A stretch of DNA of 44,838 bases, taken from assembly GCA_019218445.1 (NCBI GenBank), contig JAHUUM010000018.1, positions 1 through 44,838 on the forward strand, in the 5' to 3' direction. The position numbers and the translations under genes were made by a program. This document shows, piece after piece, positions 16,643 through 25,768 of this stretch. Positions within the stretch are counted from its first letter, which is position 1, and each line of letters starts with the position of its first letter. The notes below the pieces were generated by a model, which was given only the letters and a program-made list of their open reading frames with translations, was not told the origin of the DNA and did no database searches. This stretch comes from Weeksellaceae bacterium TAE3-ERU29. Lineage in GTDB: Bacteria; Bacteroidota; Bacteroidia; Flavobacteriales; Weeksellaceae.

Positions 16643-17557
16643 TTGGGAATAAAAGTTACATTTCTTGGTTTCAACTCAGCGGTTCCTACAGCAAGCTCTC
16701 ATCCGAGTGCTCAAATCGTAAACATTAATGAAAGATTTCTTTTAATTGATTGTGGAGAAGGAACACAAGTTCAACTTCGTAAAGCCAAAATAAAGTTTTC
16801 TAAAATCAATCATATTTTTATTTCTCATATGCATGGTGATCACGTGTATGGTTTAATCGGATTGCTATCTACTCTGCATCTTTTAGGAAGAAAAAAAGAA
16901 TTGCATATTTTCGGTCCGAAAGGAATTAAATCATTTATCAATCATCAGTTAAGTCTAACATATAGCTATAATCAATATGAGATTGTATTTCATGAATTAG
17001 ATTCTAAGGAAAGTGAACTAATTTATGAGGATAAAAAAGTGGAAGTATATACTATCCCGTTAGAACACAGAGTTTATTGTAATGGCTATTTTATAAGAGA
17101 AAAAGAAAAGCTAAGGACATTAAATATAGAAGAAGTACAAAAATACAATGAAATTGAAACTTGTGATTATTTAAAAATAAAACAAGGTCATAATTTTCAA
17201 TTAAAAGACGGAACTATTATAGAAAACTCTAAATTAACTATTGCTCCGGAAAAAGGAAAAACTTATGCTTACTGTTCAGACACAATGTACTCTCCGAGTA
17301 TTGTTCCTATCATTCAAAATGCTGATTTATTGTATCATGAATCTACTTTTTTACATGAACTAAAAGATTTAGCATTAAAAACAGGACATTCTACAGCAAA
17401 AGAGGCGGCGGAAATAGCTAAAAAAGCAAATGTCCAAAAATTAATTCTTGGACATTTTTCTAATAGATACTTAGACTTTAAAGTTTTACTTAATGAGGCT
17501 AAAGAAATTTTCCCAAACACCCATTTACCAAAACTTTTAGATACAGTAGAAATCTAA
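16643..17557 (+). CDS. rnz: Ribonuclease Z
   Basis: A 304-residue tRNA 3-prime endonuclease of the metallo-beta-lactamase fold. The zinc motif HMHGDH is at residues 62-67, preceded by LLIDCGEGTQVQL (33-45). AYCSDTMYS supplies a further ligand, and HSTAKEAAEIA and LGHFSNRY mark the C-terminal part. The start is TTG at 16643, 2 bp after the psd stop, with no ATG nearby that keeps the first strand intact. The gene probably shares the LUD-cdsA-psd transcript. Its stop overlaps the convergent mscS gene. Confidence 0.94.
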   Translation: MGIKVTFLGFNSAVPTASSHPSAQIVNINERFLLIDCGEGTQVQLRKAKIKFSKINHIFISHMHGDHVYGLIGLLSTLHLLGRKKELHIFGPKGIKSFINHQLSLTYSYNQYEIVFHELDSKESELIYEDKKVEVYTIPLEHRVYCNGYFIREKEKLRTLNIEEVQKYNEIETCDYLKIKQGHNFQLKDGTIIENSKLTIAPEKGKTYAYCSDTMYSPSIVPIIQNADLLYHESTFLHELKDLALKTGHSTAKEAAEIAKKANVQKLILGHFSNRYLDFKVLLNEAKEIFPNTHLPKLLDTVEI

Positions 17558-18441
17558 TTTAAAAAATCTTTTTCTTTTTTATTACTATCAAAATGAGAAA
17601 CTATATGTAAATCTCTTTGTGGATAAGGAATATTAAATCCATTTTTATCCATAGCCAATTTAGCCGCTCTATTTAAGTTATATAACACTGTAATATAATC
17701 ACTTGGTGCACAATAACAGTACATTGCCAAATTCACACTATTATCTCCAAACTCTTTAATCTCTAAAGTATATCCTCTTTCTTCCATCACAAGAGGTTCT
17801 GATTTTAAAACTTCTAATAAAACTTCTTTTACTGCATCAAAGTCATCCTCGTATCCTATCCCCATACCTATTTCCACTCTTCTATACCCACTCATTGATA
17901 CATTTATAATGGGATTATTAAAAACATTTCCATTAGGCAAAAGAACGGTTTGTCCATCCGGAGTTAATAAAACAGTCTGTAAAATATCAATTTTTATTAC
18001 TGTTCCTCTTTTATTTAGAGATTCTACAATATCTCCTACCGTGAATGGTTTAAAAAACAATATTAATAGTCCTCCTGCTAAATTAGCCAAGCTGCCTTGC
18101 ATTGCTAATCCTACTCCCACTGCCAAACCACCAAGTAATGCAGCCAATGAAGTGGTTTGTATCCCCACTGTGTTCATGGCTATAATAATTACTAATATTT
18201 TGAAAAAGAAAGATAATAACGATTGTAAAAATTGCTTTAAAGAAATAGATATCTTACTCTTGGATAAATACTTAGTGATAATTTTTGACATTCTGGAAGC
18301 TAACCAAAAACCAATTACGATTATTAATATCGCTATAACCAACTTAAGACCATAGTCTATTCCGTGTTTTAAAAGCCATTCTAAATTCAAACGAGATAAG
18401 TTTACCTCATCTCCTTTATTCAGCATTTCAAGTTCTTTCAT
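17554..18441 (-). CDS. MscS-family mechanosensitive channel
   Basis: A 295-residue small-conductance channel with three N-terminal membrane helices. The pore-lining helix is rich in Gly and Ala (GLAVGVGLAMQGSLANLAGG), followed by the cytosolic beta domain starting FKPFTVGDIVE. PNGNVFNNPIINVS and GYEDDFDAVKEVL are typical of the MscS vestibule. Length close to E. coli MscS (286). The convergent rnz gene overlaps by 4 bp. It is separated from tpx by a terminator, so it needs its own promoter in the 32 bp before the ATG or some read-through. Confidence 0.93.
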   Translation of the reverse strand: MKELEMLNKGDEVNLSRLNLEWLLKHGIDYGLKLVIAILIIVIGFWLASRMSKIITKYLSKSKISISLKQFLQSLLSFFFKILVIIIAMNTVGIQTTSLAALLGGLAVGVGLAMQGSLANLAGGLLILFFKPFTVGDIVESLNKRGTVIKIDILQTVLLTPDGQTVLLPNGNVFNNPIINVSMSGYRRVEIGMGIGYEDDFDAVKEVLLEVLKSEPLVMEERGYTLEIKEFGDNSVNLAMYCYCAPSDYITVLYNLNRAAKLAMDKNGFNIPYPQRDLHIVSHFDSNKKEKDFLN

Positions 18442-18472
18442 GAAAACTATTTTTATATTAAATTAAATAAAT

Positions 18473-18506
18473 AAAAGGGTTTGGATATAAATAACCAAAC
18501 CCTTTT
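18473..18506 (-). terminator. Rho-independent terminator of tpx
   Basis: A 12-bp perfect stem (aaaagggtttgg / ccaaaccctttt) with a 10-nt loop, followed on the minus strand by a T-rich tract. It lies between the tpx stop and the mscS start. Confidence 0.85.
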
Positions 18507-18523
18507 ATAATATTTGAGCAATT

Positions 18524-19018
18524 TTATACTTTGCTTAACGCAACTTTATAATCAGGCTCTTCTGTAACCTCTCTTACTTGTTCAGTATAAACTACCTCTC
18601 CATTTTCATTTACCACAATCACAGCTCTACTTAACAGCCCTTTTAATGGTCCGTCTGTCATAGTGACACCAAAATCTTCTCCGAAACTACTTCTGAAAGC
18701 TGAAAGCATCTCTACATTTTCAATTCCTTCTGCAGCACAAAATCTATTTTGAGCAAAAGGCAAGTCTTTTGAAACACATAATACAACTGTATTTTCTTTA
18801 TTAGCAACATTCTTATTAAACTCTCTTACAGAAGTCGCACAAACACCCGTATCCACACTCGGGAAAATATTTAGAACTAATTTTTTTCCTTTATAATCTT
18901 CTAATTTTCTCTCTTTTAAATCTTTAGTTACCAAATTAAAATCTTTTAAACTCGTATTAGTTTTTGGTAATTCACCGCATGTATTTATGGTATTCCCTTT
19001 AAATGTAATTTCTGACAT
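18524..19018 (-). CDS. tpx: Thiol peroxidase
   Basis: A 164-residue atypical 2-Cys peroxiredoxin that reduces peroxides with thioredoxin. The peroxidatic Cys60 is in PSVDTGVCATSVREFN, and the resolving Cys94 is in NRFCAAEG; both positions match E. coli Tpx within one residue. No signal peptide, so it acts in the cytoplasm. A terminator follows directly, so it is monocistronic. Confidence 0.96.
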   Translation of the reverse strand: MSEITFKGNTINTCGELPKTNTSLKDFNLVTKDLKERKLEDYKGKKLVLNIFPSVDTGVCATSVREFNKNVANKENTVVLCVSKDLPFAQNRFCAAEGIENVEMLSAFRSSFGEDFGVTMTDGPLKGLLSRAVIVVNENGEVVYTEQVREVTEEPDYKVALSKV

Positions 19019-19196
19019 ATTTTATTTTTTATACACCTCTACAAATTTCGTGCTATAAATGCTAAAATATTATTTCTTTTGTAAACTCTAACATAATCTA
19101 TTAATTTGGGGTAAAAGGCTATTATCTATTTCCACCGTATCTTATCCTCCAAATATTTATATCTTTTTTAAGATAAAATTAATGTTAATTAAACAA

Positions 19197-19238
19197 CAAT
19201 ACCCATAAAAACTTATAAATAAGCTTATATGGGTATTG
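19197..19238 (-). terminator. Hairpin, probable terminator of lpdA
   Basis: Perfect 11-bp arms (caatacccata 19197-19207 / tatgggtattg 19228-19238) with an inner aagctt segment. It lies 20 bp after the lpdA stop. The trailing tract on the minus strand is T-rich but not a clean run. Confidence 0.6.
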
Positions 19239-19257
19239 AAATATTAAATTATGTAAT

Positions 19258-20649
19258 TTAGATATGAATTACTTCATCATAAGCAGCAGCAACAGCTTCC
19301 ATTACAGCTTCTGACATTGTTGGGTGTGGGTGAATTGTTTTTAAAATTTCGTGTCCTGTTGTTTCTAATTTTCTTGCCGCAACAGCCTCAGAAATCATTT
19401 CTGTAACACCTACTCCAATCATGTGACAACCTAACCATTCGCCATATTTAGCATCAAAGATTACTTTTATAAACCCTTCATTATGTCCGTTTGCAGTAGC
19501 TTTTCCGTTTGCAGAGAATGGGAATTTACCTACTTTAATTTCGTATCCTTTCTCTTTTGCCTGAGCTTCTGTTAAACCAACTGACGCTACTTCCGGTAAA
19601 CAATATGTACAACCCGGAATATTTCCGTAATCTATCGGGTGAACATCCATTCCTTTAATTTTCTCTACACAAGTAATTCCTTCTGCAGATGCAACGTGAG
19701 CCAAAGCTTGAGTTGGTAAAATATCTCCTATTGCATAATATCCCGGAATATTTGTTTGATAGAAATTATTTACAATAACTCTACCTCTATCAGTTGCAAT
19801 TCCTACATCTTCTAAACCTATATTTTCTGTATTTGGAGTAATTCCTACCGCTGATAATACAATATCAGCTTCTAAAATTTCTTCTCCATTTTTAGTTTTA
19901 ACCGTAGCTTTTACACCTTCTCCTGATGTATCTACTGATTCTACAGAAGCATTAGTCATAACATTAATACCGAATTTTTTGAATGATTTTTCTAATTGTT
20001 TAGAAATTTCTTCATCCTCTACCGGTACAATTCTCGGCATATATTCTACAATTGTTACTTCTGTTCCCATAGTTGCATAGAAATAAGCAAACTCAACACC
20101 GATTGCTCCTGAACCTACTACAATCATTTTCTTAGGTTGTTCCGGTAATGCTAATGCTTGTCTATATCCTATTACTTTTTTACCATCTTGTGGTAAATTA
20201 GGTAATTCTCTGGATCTTGCTCCTGTAGCAATTATTATATGGTCTGCAGAATATTCTTCCTCTCCACCTTCATTTAATTTTACAGAAACTTTTTTACCTG
20301 ATTTCAATTTAGCTTCTCCCATGATAACGTCAATTTTATTCTTTTTCATTAAGAATTGAACACCTTTACTCATGGTACTTGCTACATTTCTACTTCTTTT
20401 TACGATATTGGGAAACTCGTAAGAAATGTTTTCCGGTTTATTTAATCCGTACTCCTCCGCATGATTTAAATAATGGAATACTTGAGCACTCTTTAATAAA
20501 GCTTTAGTAGGAATACATCCCCAGTTTAAACAAATTCCTCCTAAATTTTCTCTTTCTATAATTGCGGTTTTAAAACCTAATTGAGAAGATCTGATAGCTG
20601 TAACATATCCACCGGGACCACTCCCTACAACAATAACATCATATTTCAT
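19258..20649 (-). CDS. lpdA: Dihydrolipoyl dehydrogenase
   Basis: A 463-residue E3 flavoprotein of the 2-oxoacid dehydrogenase complexes. The FAD motif GSGPGGY is at residues 9-15, and the redox disulfide Cys40-Cys45 is in GGICLNWGCIPTKA. The NAD-binding motif VVGSGAIGVEF and the C-terminal catalytic HPHPTMSEA are all present. No E1 or E2 gene lies beside it, so it may serve several complexes. Upstream 130 bp separate it from a divergent gene. Confidence 0.96.
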   Translation of the reverse strand: MKYDVIVVGSGPGGYVTAIRSSQLGFKTAIIERENLGGICLNWGCIPTKALLKSAQVFHYLNHAEEYGLNKPENISYEFPNIVKRSRNVASTMSKGVQFLMKKNKIDVIMGEAKLKSGKKVSVKLNEGGEEEYSADHIIIATGARSRELPNLPQDGKKVIGYRQALALPEQPKKMIVVGSGAIGVEFAYFYATMGTEVTIVEYMPRIVPVEDEEISKQLEKSFKKFGINVMTNASVESVDTSGEGVKATVKTKNGEEILEADIVLSAVGITPNTENIGLEDVGIATDRGRVIVNNFYQTNIPGYYAIGDILPTQALAHVASAEGITCVEKIKGMDVHPIDYGNIPGCTYCLPEVASVGLTEAQAKEKGYEIKVGKFPFSANGKATANGHNEGFIKVIFDAKYGEWLGCHMIGVGVTEMISEAVAARKLETTGHEILKTIHPHPTMSEAVMEAVAAAYDEVIHI

Positions 20650-20783
20650 TTTAAATAATTTTTAATGAATTACTGCGAATTTAAGCATTATTTACTTTTA
20701 TAAAAAAAGTTTTGACATGAATTAAAAAAGGTTTGGCATAAAATCATAAAAAATATTACCTTTTACCCGTAATTTTGGTTTAA

Positions 20784-21104
20784 ATGAAAGTTTTTTTCAA
20801 TTTTGGTTCAGAGAAATTAAACGAAGAAGATGCACTTATGGGAAGTGTGTGGCAAGTATTAGATCTTTTTTATGAACTCCCAAACGACAATCAGAGTTTT
20901 GTGGGACTAAAAGATAATACAAACTTTATATTAGAAATAAGACGCATCAATTTATATCAATGGGAGTGGTCTACTTTTAACACTATCAATTCTGAATATA
21001 AAGTAGGTTATTTTTCTTTTACAAAATCAGAGCAACTAATTCGATCTTTATTCAATAATTTAAAAATAAATGACATTCCTAATCTAAAAATTGAAAAAAA
21101 ATAG
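20784..21104 (+). CDS. Hypothetical protein
   Basis: A 106-residue soluble protein with no recognised motif, starting MKVFFNFGSEK. It contains many aromatic residues (YQWEWSTF). It ends 13 bp before the menA ATG on the same strand, so it is probably co-transcribed with menA. Function unknown. Confidence 0.65.
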   Translation: MKVFFNFGSEKLNEEDALMGSVWQVLDLFYELPNDNQSFVGLKDNTNFILEIRRINLYQWEWSTFNTINSEYKVGYFSFTKSEQLIRSLFNNLKINDIPNLKIEKK

Positions 21105-21117
21105 TGACTTTTGCACT

Positions 21118-22008
21118 ATGAAAATATGGATTCAAGCCGCAAGATTAAGAACATTACCCCTATCTATCAGCGGAATTATATTAGGAACTTTTATTGCTAT
21201 TTCTAAAAATAGTTTTAATTGGGCATTATTTATTTTAGCTTTTTTAACCACTGTATTTCTACAAGTTTTATCTAATTATGCCAACGATTACGGCGATGGA
21301 ATAAAAGGAACAGATGCTGAAAGAACAGGCGAAATGCGAGCTGTAGCTTCCGGTAAAGTTACTCCTCAAAAAATGAAAATTGCAATAATTATTACTGCAA
21401 TACTTTCTTTGGTTTCAGCATTGGCTTTATTGGCTATTGCTTATTTACCGAATCACTTAAATTTATTTATTATTTATCTAATATTAGGATTTTTCTGTAT
21501 TTGGGCTGCCATACAATATACTGTAGGTAAAAATGCGTATGGTTACAAAGGTTTTGGAGATTTATTTGTGTATATTTTCTTTGGATTAATCGCTGTTATT
21601 GGAACAACAATGCTTTATACAAAAACTTTTGAGTGGGACTTATTATTACCCGGATCTGCTATCGGTTTGCTAAGCATGGCTGTTCTTAACCTCAACAACA
21701 TGAGAGATTTGCCACAAGATAAAGAAAAAGGAAAACTTACAATTCCCGTAAAAATTGGCTATCCTTTAGCTAAAAGATATCACAGTATTCTTCTTTTTCT
21801 TCCTTTTATATTAGTTACTTTTTTCTTTGTGCTTAAAGGAAGTAATCTTCATAATTATTTTTTCTTAATATTATTAGCTATTGCTCAAAGACTGAATATT
21901 ACAGTTACTACTAATATCATAAATGCAGAATTAGATAGTGAGCTTAAAAAAACAGCTCTTCTCACTTTTCTCTTTGCTCTTTTAGTCGGTTTAGGATTAC
22001 TTTTTTAA
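21118..22008 (+). CDS. menA: 1,4-dihydroxy-2-naphthoate polyprenyltransferase
   Basis: Attaches the polyprenyl chain to DHNA in menaquinone synthesis, in the inner membrane. About 296 residues and eight to nine membrane helices. The first Asp-rich motif is NYANDYGDGIKGTD, and the second is LNNMRDLPQDKEKGK; both bind the Mg-prenyl diphosphate. I chose ATG at 21118 (MKIWIQAARLRTLPLS); the longer frame starts with TTG inside the preceding gene. Confidence 0.94.
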   Translation: MKIWIQAARLRTLPLSISGIILGTFIAISKNSFNWALFILAFLTTVFLQVLSNYANDYGDGIKGTDAERTGEMRAVASGKVTPQKMKIAIIITAILSLVSALALLAIAYLPNHLNLFIIYLILGFFCIWAAIQYTVGKNAYGYKGFGDLFVYIFFGLIAVIGTTMLYTKTFEWDLLLPGSAIGLLSMAVLNLNNMRDLPQDKEKGKLTIPVKIGYPLAKRYHSILLFLPFILVTFFFVLKGSNLHNYFFLILLAIAQRLNITVTTNIINAELDSELKKTALLTFLFALLVGLGLLF

Positions 22009-22064
22009 AAGTATTTAATATTATAATCTGAATCATTCCTTTTATCTCTTAAGAACAACTATCA

Positions 22065-22874
22065 ATGCAAAAAACAAAATTTCCTTCGGTTTTATCTATT
22101 GCGGGTTTTGACGGAAGTGGCGGTGCGGGTATTCAAGCGGATATTAAAACGATTTCAGCTTTGGGAGGATATGCAACCACCGTACTCACAGCCTTGCCCA
22201 TACAAAACACAATGGGGGTAAAATCTATATTTCCCATTCCGCCAAAAGTAGTACAGCAACAGCTTGAAGCTATCGCAGAGGATATTCCACCTTGTGCTAT
22301 AAAAATCGGAATGGTTTATAATGCCGAGTTAATTGAAATTATTGCAGATTTTCTCAATCAATTTCCTAAAATTCCCGTAGTTTTTGACCCCGTAATGGCA
22401 TCATCAAGCGGAAAAAGATTGTTCAGCGAAGAAACCAATGAATTATTTATTAAAAAATTATTCCCGAAAATATCCATTCTTACTCCCAATCTCGACGAAG
22501 CTTCTATACTGACAAATCAAACCATTCAATCGGTGGAAGATATGGAAAAAGCAGGGAAATCACTTCTTGATATGGGTGTTCAATCCGTATTGTTAAAAGG
22601 CGGACATTTACAAGGCAATCAACTTACTTCACTTTTTTTCGATACAGATAAAAGTATTCATCGGTTTGATACTCAAAAAATTCATTCTCAGAATACTCAC
22701 GGAACGGGTTGCACGCTTTCTTCCGCCATAGCGACTTATCTCGCTTTAGGCAAAACACCTTTAGAGGCTGTTACTCTCGCTCAAGATTATGTGTATAAAG
22801 CTATTTTTCACGCGAAAGATATCACGTGGGGAAGAGGAAAAGGGTCGTTACATCATTTTTTTGAGGAAGAATAA
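22065..22874 (+). CDS. thiD: Hydroxymethylpyrimidine/phosphomethylpyrimidine kinase
   Basis: Phosphorylates HMP and HMP-phosphate for thiamine synthesis. A 269-residue ribokinase-fold protein with SIAGFDGSGGAGIQADIKT at residues 11-29, VLLKGGHLQ and the catalytic/anion-hole segment HGTGCTLSSA near residue 211. It faces the riboswitch-controlled thi operon but has no TPP riboswitch of its own in the 56 bp upstream. G+C content is higher than in menA just before it. Confidence 0.95.
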   Translation: MQKTKFPSVLSIAGFDGSGGAGIQADIKTISALGGYATTVLTALPIQNTMGVKSIFPIPPKVVQQQLEAIAEDIPPCAIKIGMVYNAELIEIIADFLNQFPKIPVVFDPVMASSSGKRLFSEETNELFIKKLFPKISILTPNLDEASILTNQTIQSVEDMEKAGKSLLDMGVQSVLLKGGHLQGNQLTSLFFDTDKSIHRFDTQKIHSQNTHGTGCTLSSAIATYLALGKTPLEAVTLAQDYVYKAIFHAKDITWGRGKGSLHHFFEEE

Positions 22875-22892
22875 GTTTATAATTCAAATTCA

Positions 22893-22900
22893 TATATTTG
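22893..22900 (+). promoter_or_regulatory. Candidate -7 box for the MORN gene
   Basis: TATATTTG, 28 bp before the ATG at 22929, matches the Flavobacteriia TAnnTTTG consensus. No TTG is found at the right distance upstream. Confidence 0.35.
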
Positions 22901-22928
22901 TTTTCTATTTATTTAACACATTCTACAA

Positions 22929-23627
22929 ATGATAAAACTAAAAATCACTATCTTATTGCTTTTTTTCTCTATTTTGGCTTTTGGACAAAAAGAATATAAA
23001 GCTTTCTACGCAAATGGTCAATTAAGAGATGAAGGACAGTTAAATAAAAATGGGAAACCAGTAGGAGAATGGAAAAGTTACTACCCAAGTGGGAAAGTAT
23101 TGATGATTTCTAATTATGAAAACGGAGAAATTAAGGGAAATATAAAGTCTTTTGATGAAAATGGAAAACTAATACAGATTATACATTCAGAAACCGGGTT
23201 AACAGAAAGTTTTGATGAAAGTGGAAAATTATGGTGTTTTGGAAAACAAAAAAATGGGAAAAAAGAAGGGAAATGGACATTCTTATCTAATGGGATAACG
23301 CAAAAAATTCAAAATTATGAGAATGGACAGCTTAATGGAGAATATAAATCCTATAATGATAATGGGAAATTATATTGTAAAGGGAATTATGAAAATGGAA
23401 AACGAGTTGGAGAATGGAAATTTTATTTTTCAAATGGTTCTTTAAAAGAAATAGGATATTATCAAAATGATAAATCTATTGGCACATGGACACAGTATGA
23501 TAAAGAAGGTAAAGCTATCTTTATCAGACATTATGAGAATGGTAATTTGATGAAAACGGAAGATATTAAAAACTTACCTTTCAATTCCCAAAATTCCTCC
23601 CCTCAAATTCAAGAAATCAATCCCTAA
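22929..23627 (+). CDS. Exported MORN-repeat protein (YwqK-type)
   Basis: A 232-residue protein with a signal peptide ending LAFGQ. About six repeats of the MORN-2 type follow, with the core NGKxxGEWKxYxxNGxL (for example ENGKRVGEWKFYFSNGSLKE). Databases name such proteins YwqK-family antitoxins, but an antitoxin role is unproven and the signal peptide argues for a periplasmic or surface location. The last 18 codons lie antisense to the 3-prime end of thiF, an unusual 54-bp overlap that suggests a lost stop codon. The gene is more AT-rich than the thi genes on both sides. Confidence 0.82.
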   Translation: MIKLKITILLLFFSILAFGQKEYKAFYANGQLRDEGQLNKNGKPVGEWKSYYPSGKVLMISNYENGEIKGNIKSFDENGKLIQIIHSETGLTESFDESGKLWCFGKQKNGKKEGKWTFLSNGITQKIQNYENGQLNGEYKSYNDNGKLYCKGNYENGKRVGEWKFYFSNGSLKEIGYYQNDKSIGTWTQYDKEGKAIFIRHYENGNLMKTEDIKNLPFNSQNSSPQIQEINP

Positions 23628-24635
23628 AACTTTCTCTTTCAAGAAAGCAATTGCTTTGGCACTACGTTTCCCCGTTGCACAATAAACGACAACAGGCTTT
23701 TCTGTTGGTATTTCTTCCCAACGATTTGGTAATTCGTCAAGCGGAATATGGATTCCGCCTAAATGAAATGCCGAACGCTCTTCAGGCGTACGAACGTCCA
23801 GCAAATTATAATTATTTTCATCTTTTTTATACGTTTCAAAATTAATTTCTTGTAAATTAGTTGAGCTTTGGCAACTCACGTTTACCAATTCTAATGTTCG
23901 GATTTCGATAGTTGGGTCTTTTTCAAACTCAAAAACAGACATTTCCAACGTAAGCAAATCAATTTTAAATAATTTCCCCGCCAAGACTTCACCAATTCCC
24001 GTCAAAACTTTTATCGCCTCGTTCGCCATCAGTGTTCCTACCACGCCGGGCAAAATTCCCAGAACACCCACTTCACTGCAAGTCGGCATTTCGGCACTGC
24101 TCATCGGTTCGGGGAAAAGACAACGATACGTTGCTTTTCCCTGATAATTATACACCGAAAGTTGCCCTTCAAACTTAAAAATCGAACCTAAAACAAAAGG
24201 TTTCCCTGTCAAAACACAAGCATCATTCGTTAAATATTTCGCTGTAAAACTATCACTTCCCTCAATGATTAAATCGTAATTCTCAAAAAGAAATAACGCA
24301 TTTTCGGCATTCAATGACTGCACATAACTCTCAATTTTGATAAAAGGATTTAGCAATTCCAGACGCTTTTTAGCAACTTCCGCTTTGGGTTTCCCGATGT
24401 CTTCGTACGTAAATAAAATTTGACGTTGCAAATTACTTACACTTACCGTATCGGGGTCGATAATTCCAATCGTTCCCACGCCCACCGCAGTCAGATATTG
24501 CAAAACGGGACAACCCAATCCGCCCGCTCCCACAACCAAAACAGACGATTTTTTCAGCAATTCTTGTTTTTCTTTCCCGATTTCTTCCAGCAATAAATGC
24601 CGTGCGTATTGTTGTTTTTCTTCTTTACTTAACAT
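23574..24635 (-). CDS. thiF: ThiF/MoeB-type adenylyltransferase with C-terminal rhodanese domain
   Basis: Adenylates the C-terminal Gly of ThiS so that sulfur can be loaded. The E1-like domain has the ATP motif VVGAGGLGCPV (about residues 35-45) and DPDTVSVSNLQRQ. The C-terminal rhodanese domain holds LLDVRTPEE and the sulfur-carrying Cys in VVYCATGKRS. The usual four zinc Cys are mostly missing: the first CxxC reads TYRC and the second pair after the linker is absent. Start is ATG at 24635, 2 bp after the thiH stop. As last gene of the thi operon it must work with ThiS; MoeB-like use cannot be excluded. Confidence 0.88.
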   Translation of the reverse strand: MLSKEEKQQYARHLLLEEIGKEKQELLKKSSVLVVGAGGLGCPVLQYLTAVGVGTIGIIDPDTVSVSNLQRQILFTYEDIGKPKAEVAKKRLELLNPFIKIESYVQSLNAENALFLFENYDLIIEGSDSFTAKYLTNDACVLTGKPFVLGSIFKFEGQLSVYNYQGKATYRCLFPEPMSSAEMPTCSEVGVLGILPGVVGTLMANEAIKVLTGIGEVLAGKLFKIDLLTLEMSVFEFEKDPTIEIRTLELVNVSCQSSTNLQEINFETYKKDENNYNLLDVRTPEERSAFHLGGIHIPLDELPNRWEEIPTEKPVVVYCATGKRSAKAIAFLKEKVLGIDFLNLRGGILGIER

Positions 24636-24637
24636 CG

Positions 24638-25747
24638 TTACCAAGCCTTTTCCCAATCTTTCCAAACCGGTTCTATTTTATTATTTACCAACATTTTATA
24701 AACGTCTTCCGTAGTTCGTTCGTCAGAAATCTCAAATTGTTCCAACGACTGAGGCTCTACCGCATAACCGCCGGGATTGGTTTTGGATTCGGCACTCATC
24801 GAGGTAATTCCCAAATGGACAAGGTGGTCGCGAAGTTTGGCACTTTCACGAGTTGAAATTGAAAGCTCAATATCTTCATCTAAAAGACGATACGCACAAA
24901 TCAGTTGTACCAAATCGGCATTGGTCATCGCCACTTTTGGTTCTAATCCACCGCTAAACGGACGCAAACGCGGAAATGAAATTGAGTATTTTGTCCGCCA
25001 ATAGGCTTTTTGCAGATATTTCAAATGTAAGGCAGTAAAAAAACTATCAGCCCTCCAATCTTCCAAACCGAGTAACGCCCCAATCCCGATTTTATGCAAT
25101 CCCGCTCGTCCCAATCGGTCGGGGGTTTCCAAACGAAAATCAAAATTAGACTTCTTGCCTTTCGGGTGGTGTTGCCGATAAGTTTCTTTGTGATAAGTTT
25201 CCTGATATACTAAAGTAGCATACAATCCCGCCTCTTTCAGATGTTCGTATTCCTCTTGTTTTAAAGGTTGTACTTCAATCGAAATATTTGCAAAATATGG
25301 ACGCAACAACTGAATGGCATTGTACAAATAATCCACGCCCACCGTACGATTTGCCTCGCCCGTAACCAGCAAAATATGTTCATAACCTTTGTTTCGGATA
25401 AATTCCGCTTCCTTTAGAATTTCGGCATCGGTAAGCGTTCGGCGGGGAATTTGGTTGGTAAAACTAAATCCGCAATATGTGCAAACATTGTGGCAAACAT
25501 TACTCAGATACATAGGTGCGTACATTTGCATTGTGTTCCCGAAACGCTTTCGCGTACGTGCGTGGCTTTCTTGTGCCATTTGCTCCAAATAAGGTTGAGC
25601 GGACGGGGAAATCAACGCTTTGAAATCTTCTAAATCCCGTTTGGAATGCGACAAAGCACGAAGTACGTCTTTTTCGGTCTTTTGATGAATGCTTTTAAGG
25701 GTTTCGTCCCAATCGTATAGTGCCAATACGTCTTTAAAACTGCTCAT
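24638..25747 (-). CDS. thiH: 2-iminoacetate synthase (tyrosine lyase)
   Basis: A 369-residue radical SAM enzyme that cleaves tyrosine to dehydroglycine for the thiazole ring. The 4Fe-4S motif CHNVCTYC is present (CxxxCxxC), followed by GF. VTGEANRTVGVDYL and RLRPFSGG are typical of the ThiH family. It is strictly placed between thiG and thiF. The anaerobic-type ThiH rather than ThiO implies an oxygen-sensitive thiazole route. Confidence 0.95.
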   Translation of the reverse strand: MSSFKDVLALYDWDETLKSIHQKTEKDVLRALSHSKRDLEDFKALISPSAQPYLEQMAQESHARTRKRFGNTMQMYAPMYLSNVCHNVCTYCGFSFTNQIPRRTLTDAEILKEAEFIRNKGYEHILLVTGEANRTVGVDYLYNAIQLLRPYFANISIEVQPLKQEEYEHLKEAGLYATLVYQETYHKETYRQHHPKGKKSNFDFRLETPDRLGRAGLHKIGIGALLGLEDWRADSFFTALHLKYLQKAYWRTKYSISFPRLRPFSGGLEPKVAMTNADLVQLICAYRLLDEDIELSISTRESAKLRDHLVHLGITSMSAESKTNPGGYAVEPQSLEQFEISDERTTEDVYKMLVNNKIEPVWKDWEKAW

Positions 25748-25768
25748 TTTTTTGTTTTTTGCTGATTT

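Noticed and set aside
22929-23627. Toxin-antitoxin system based on the YwqK antitoxin label
   Set aside because: No toxin gene is adjacent and the protein has a signal peptide; the label is a family name without proof here.
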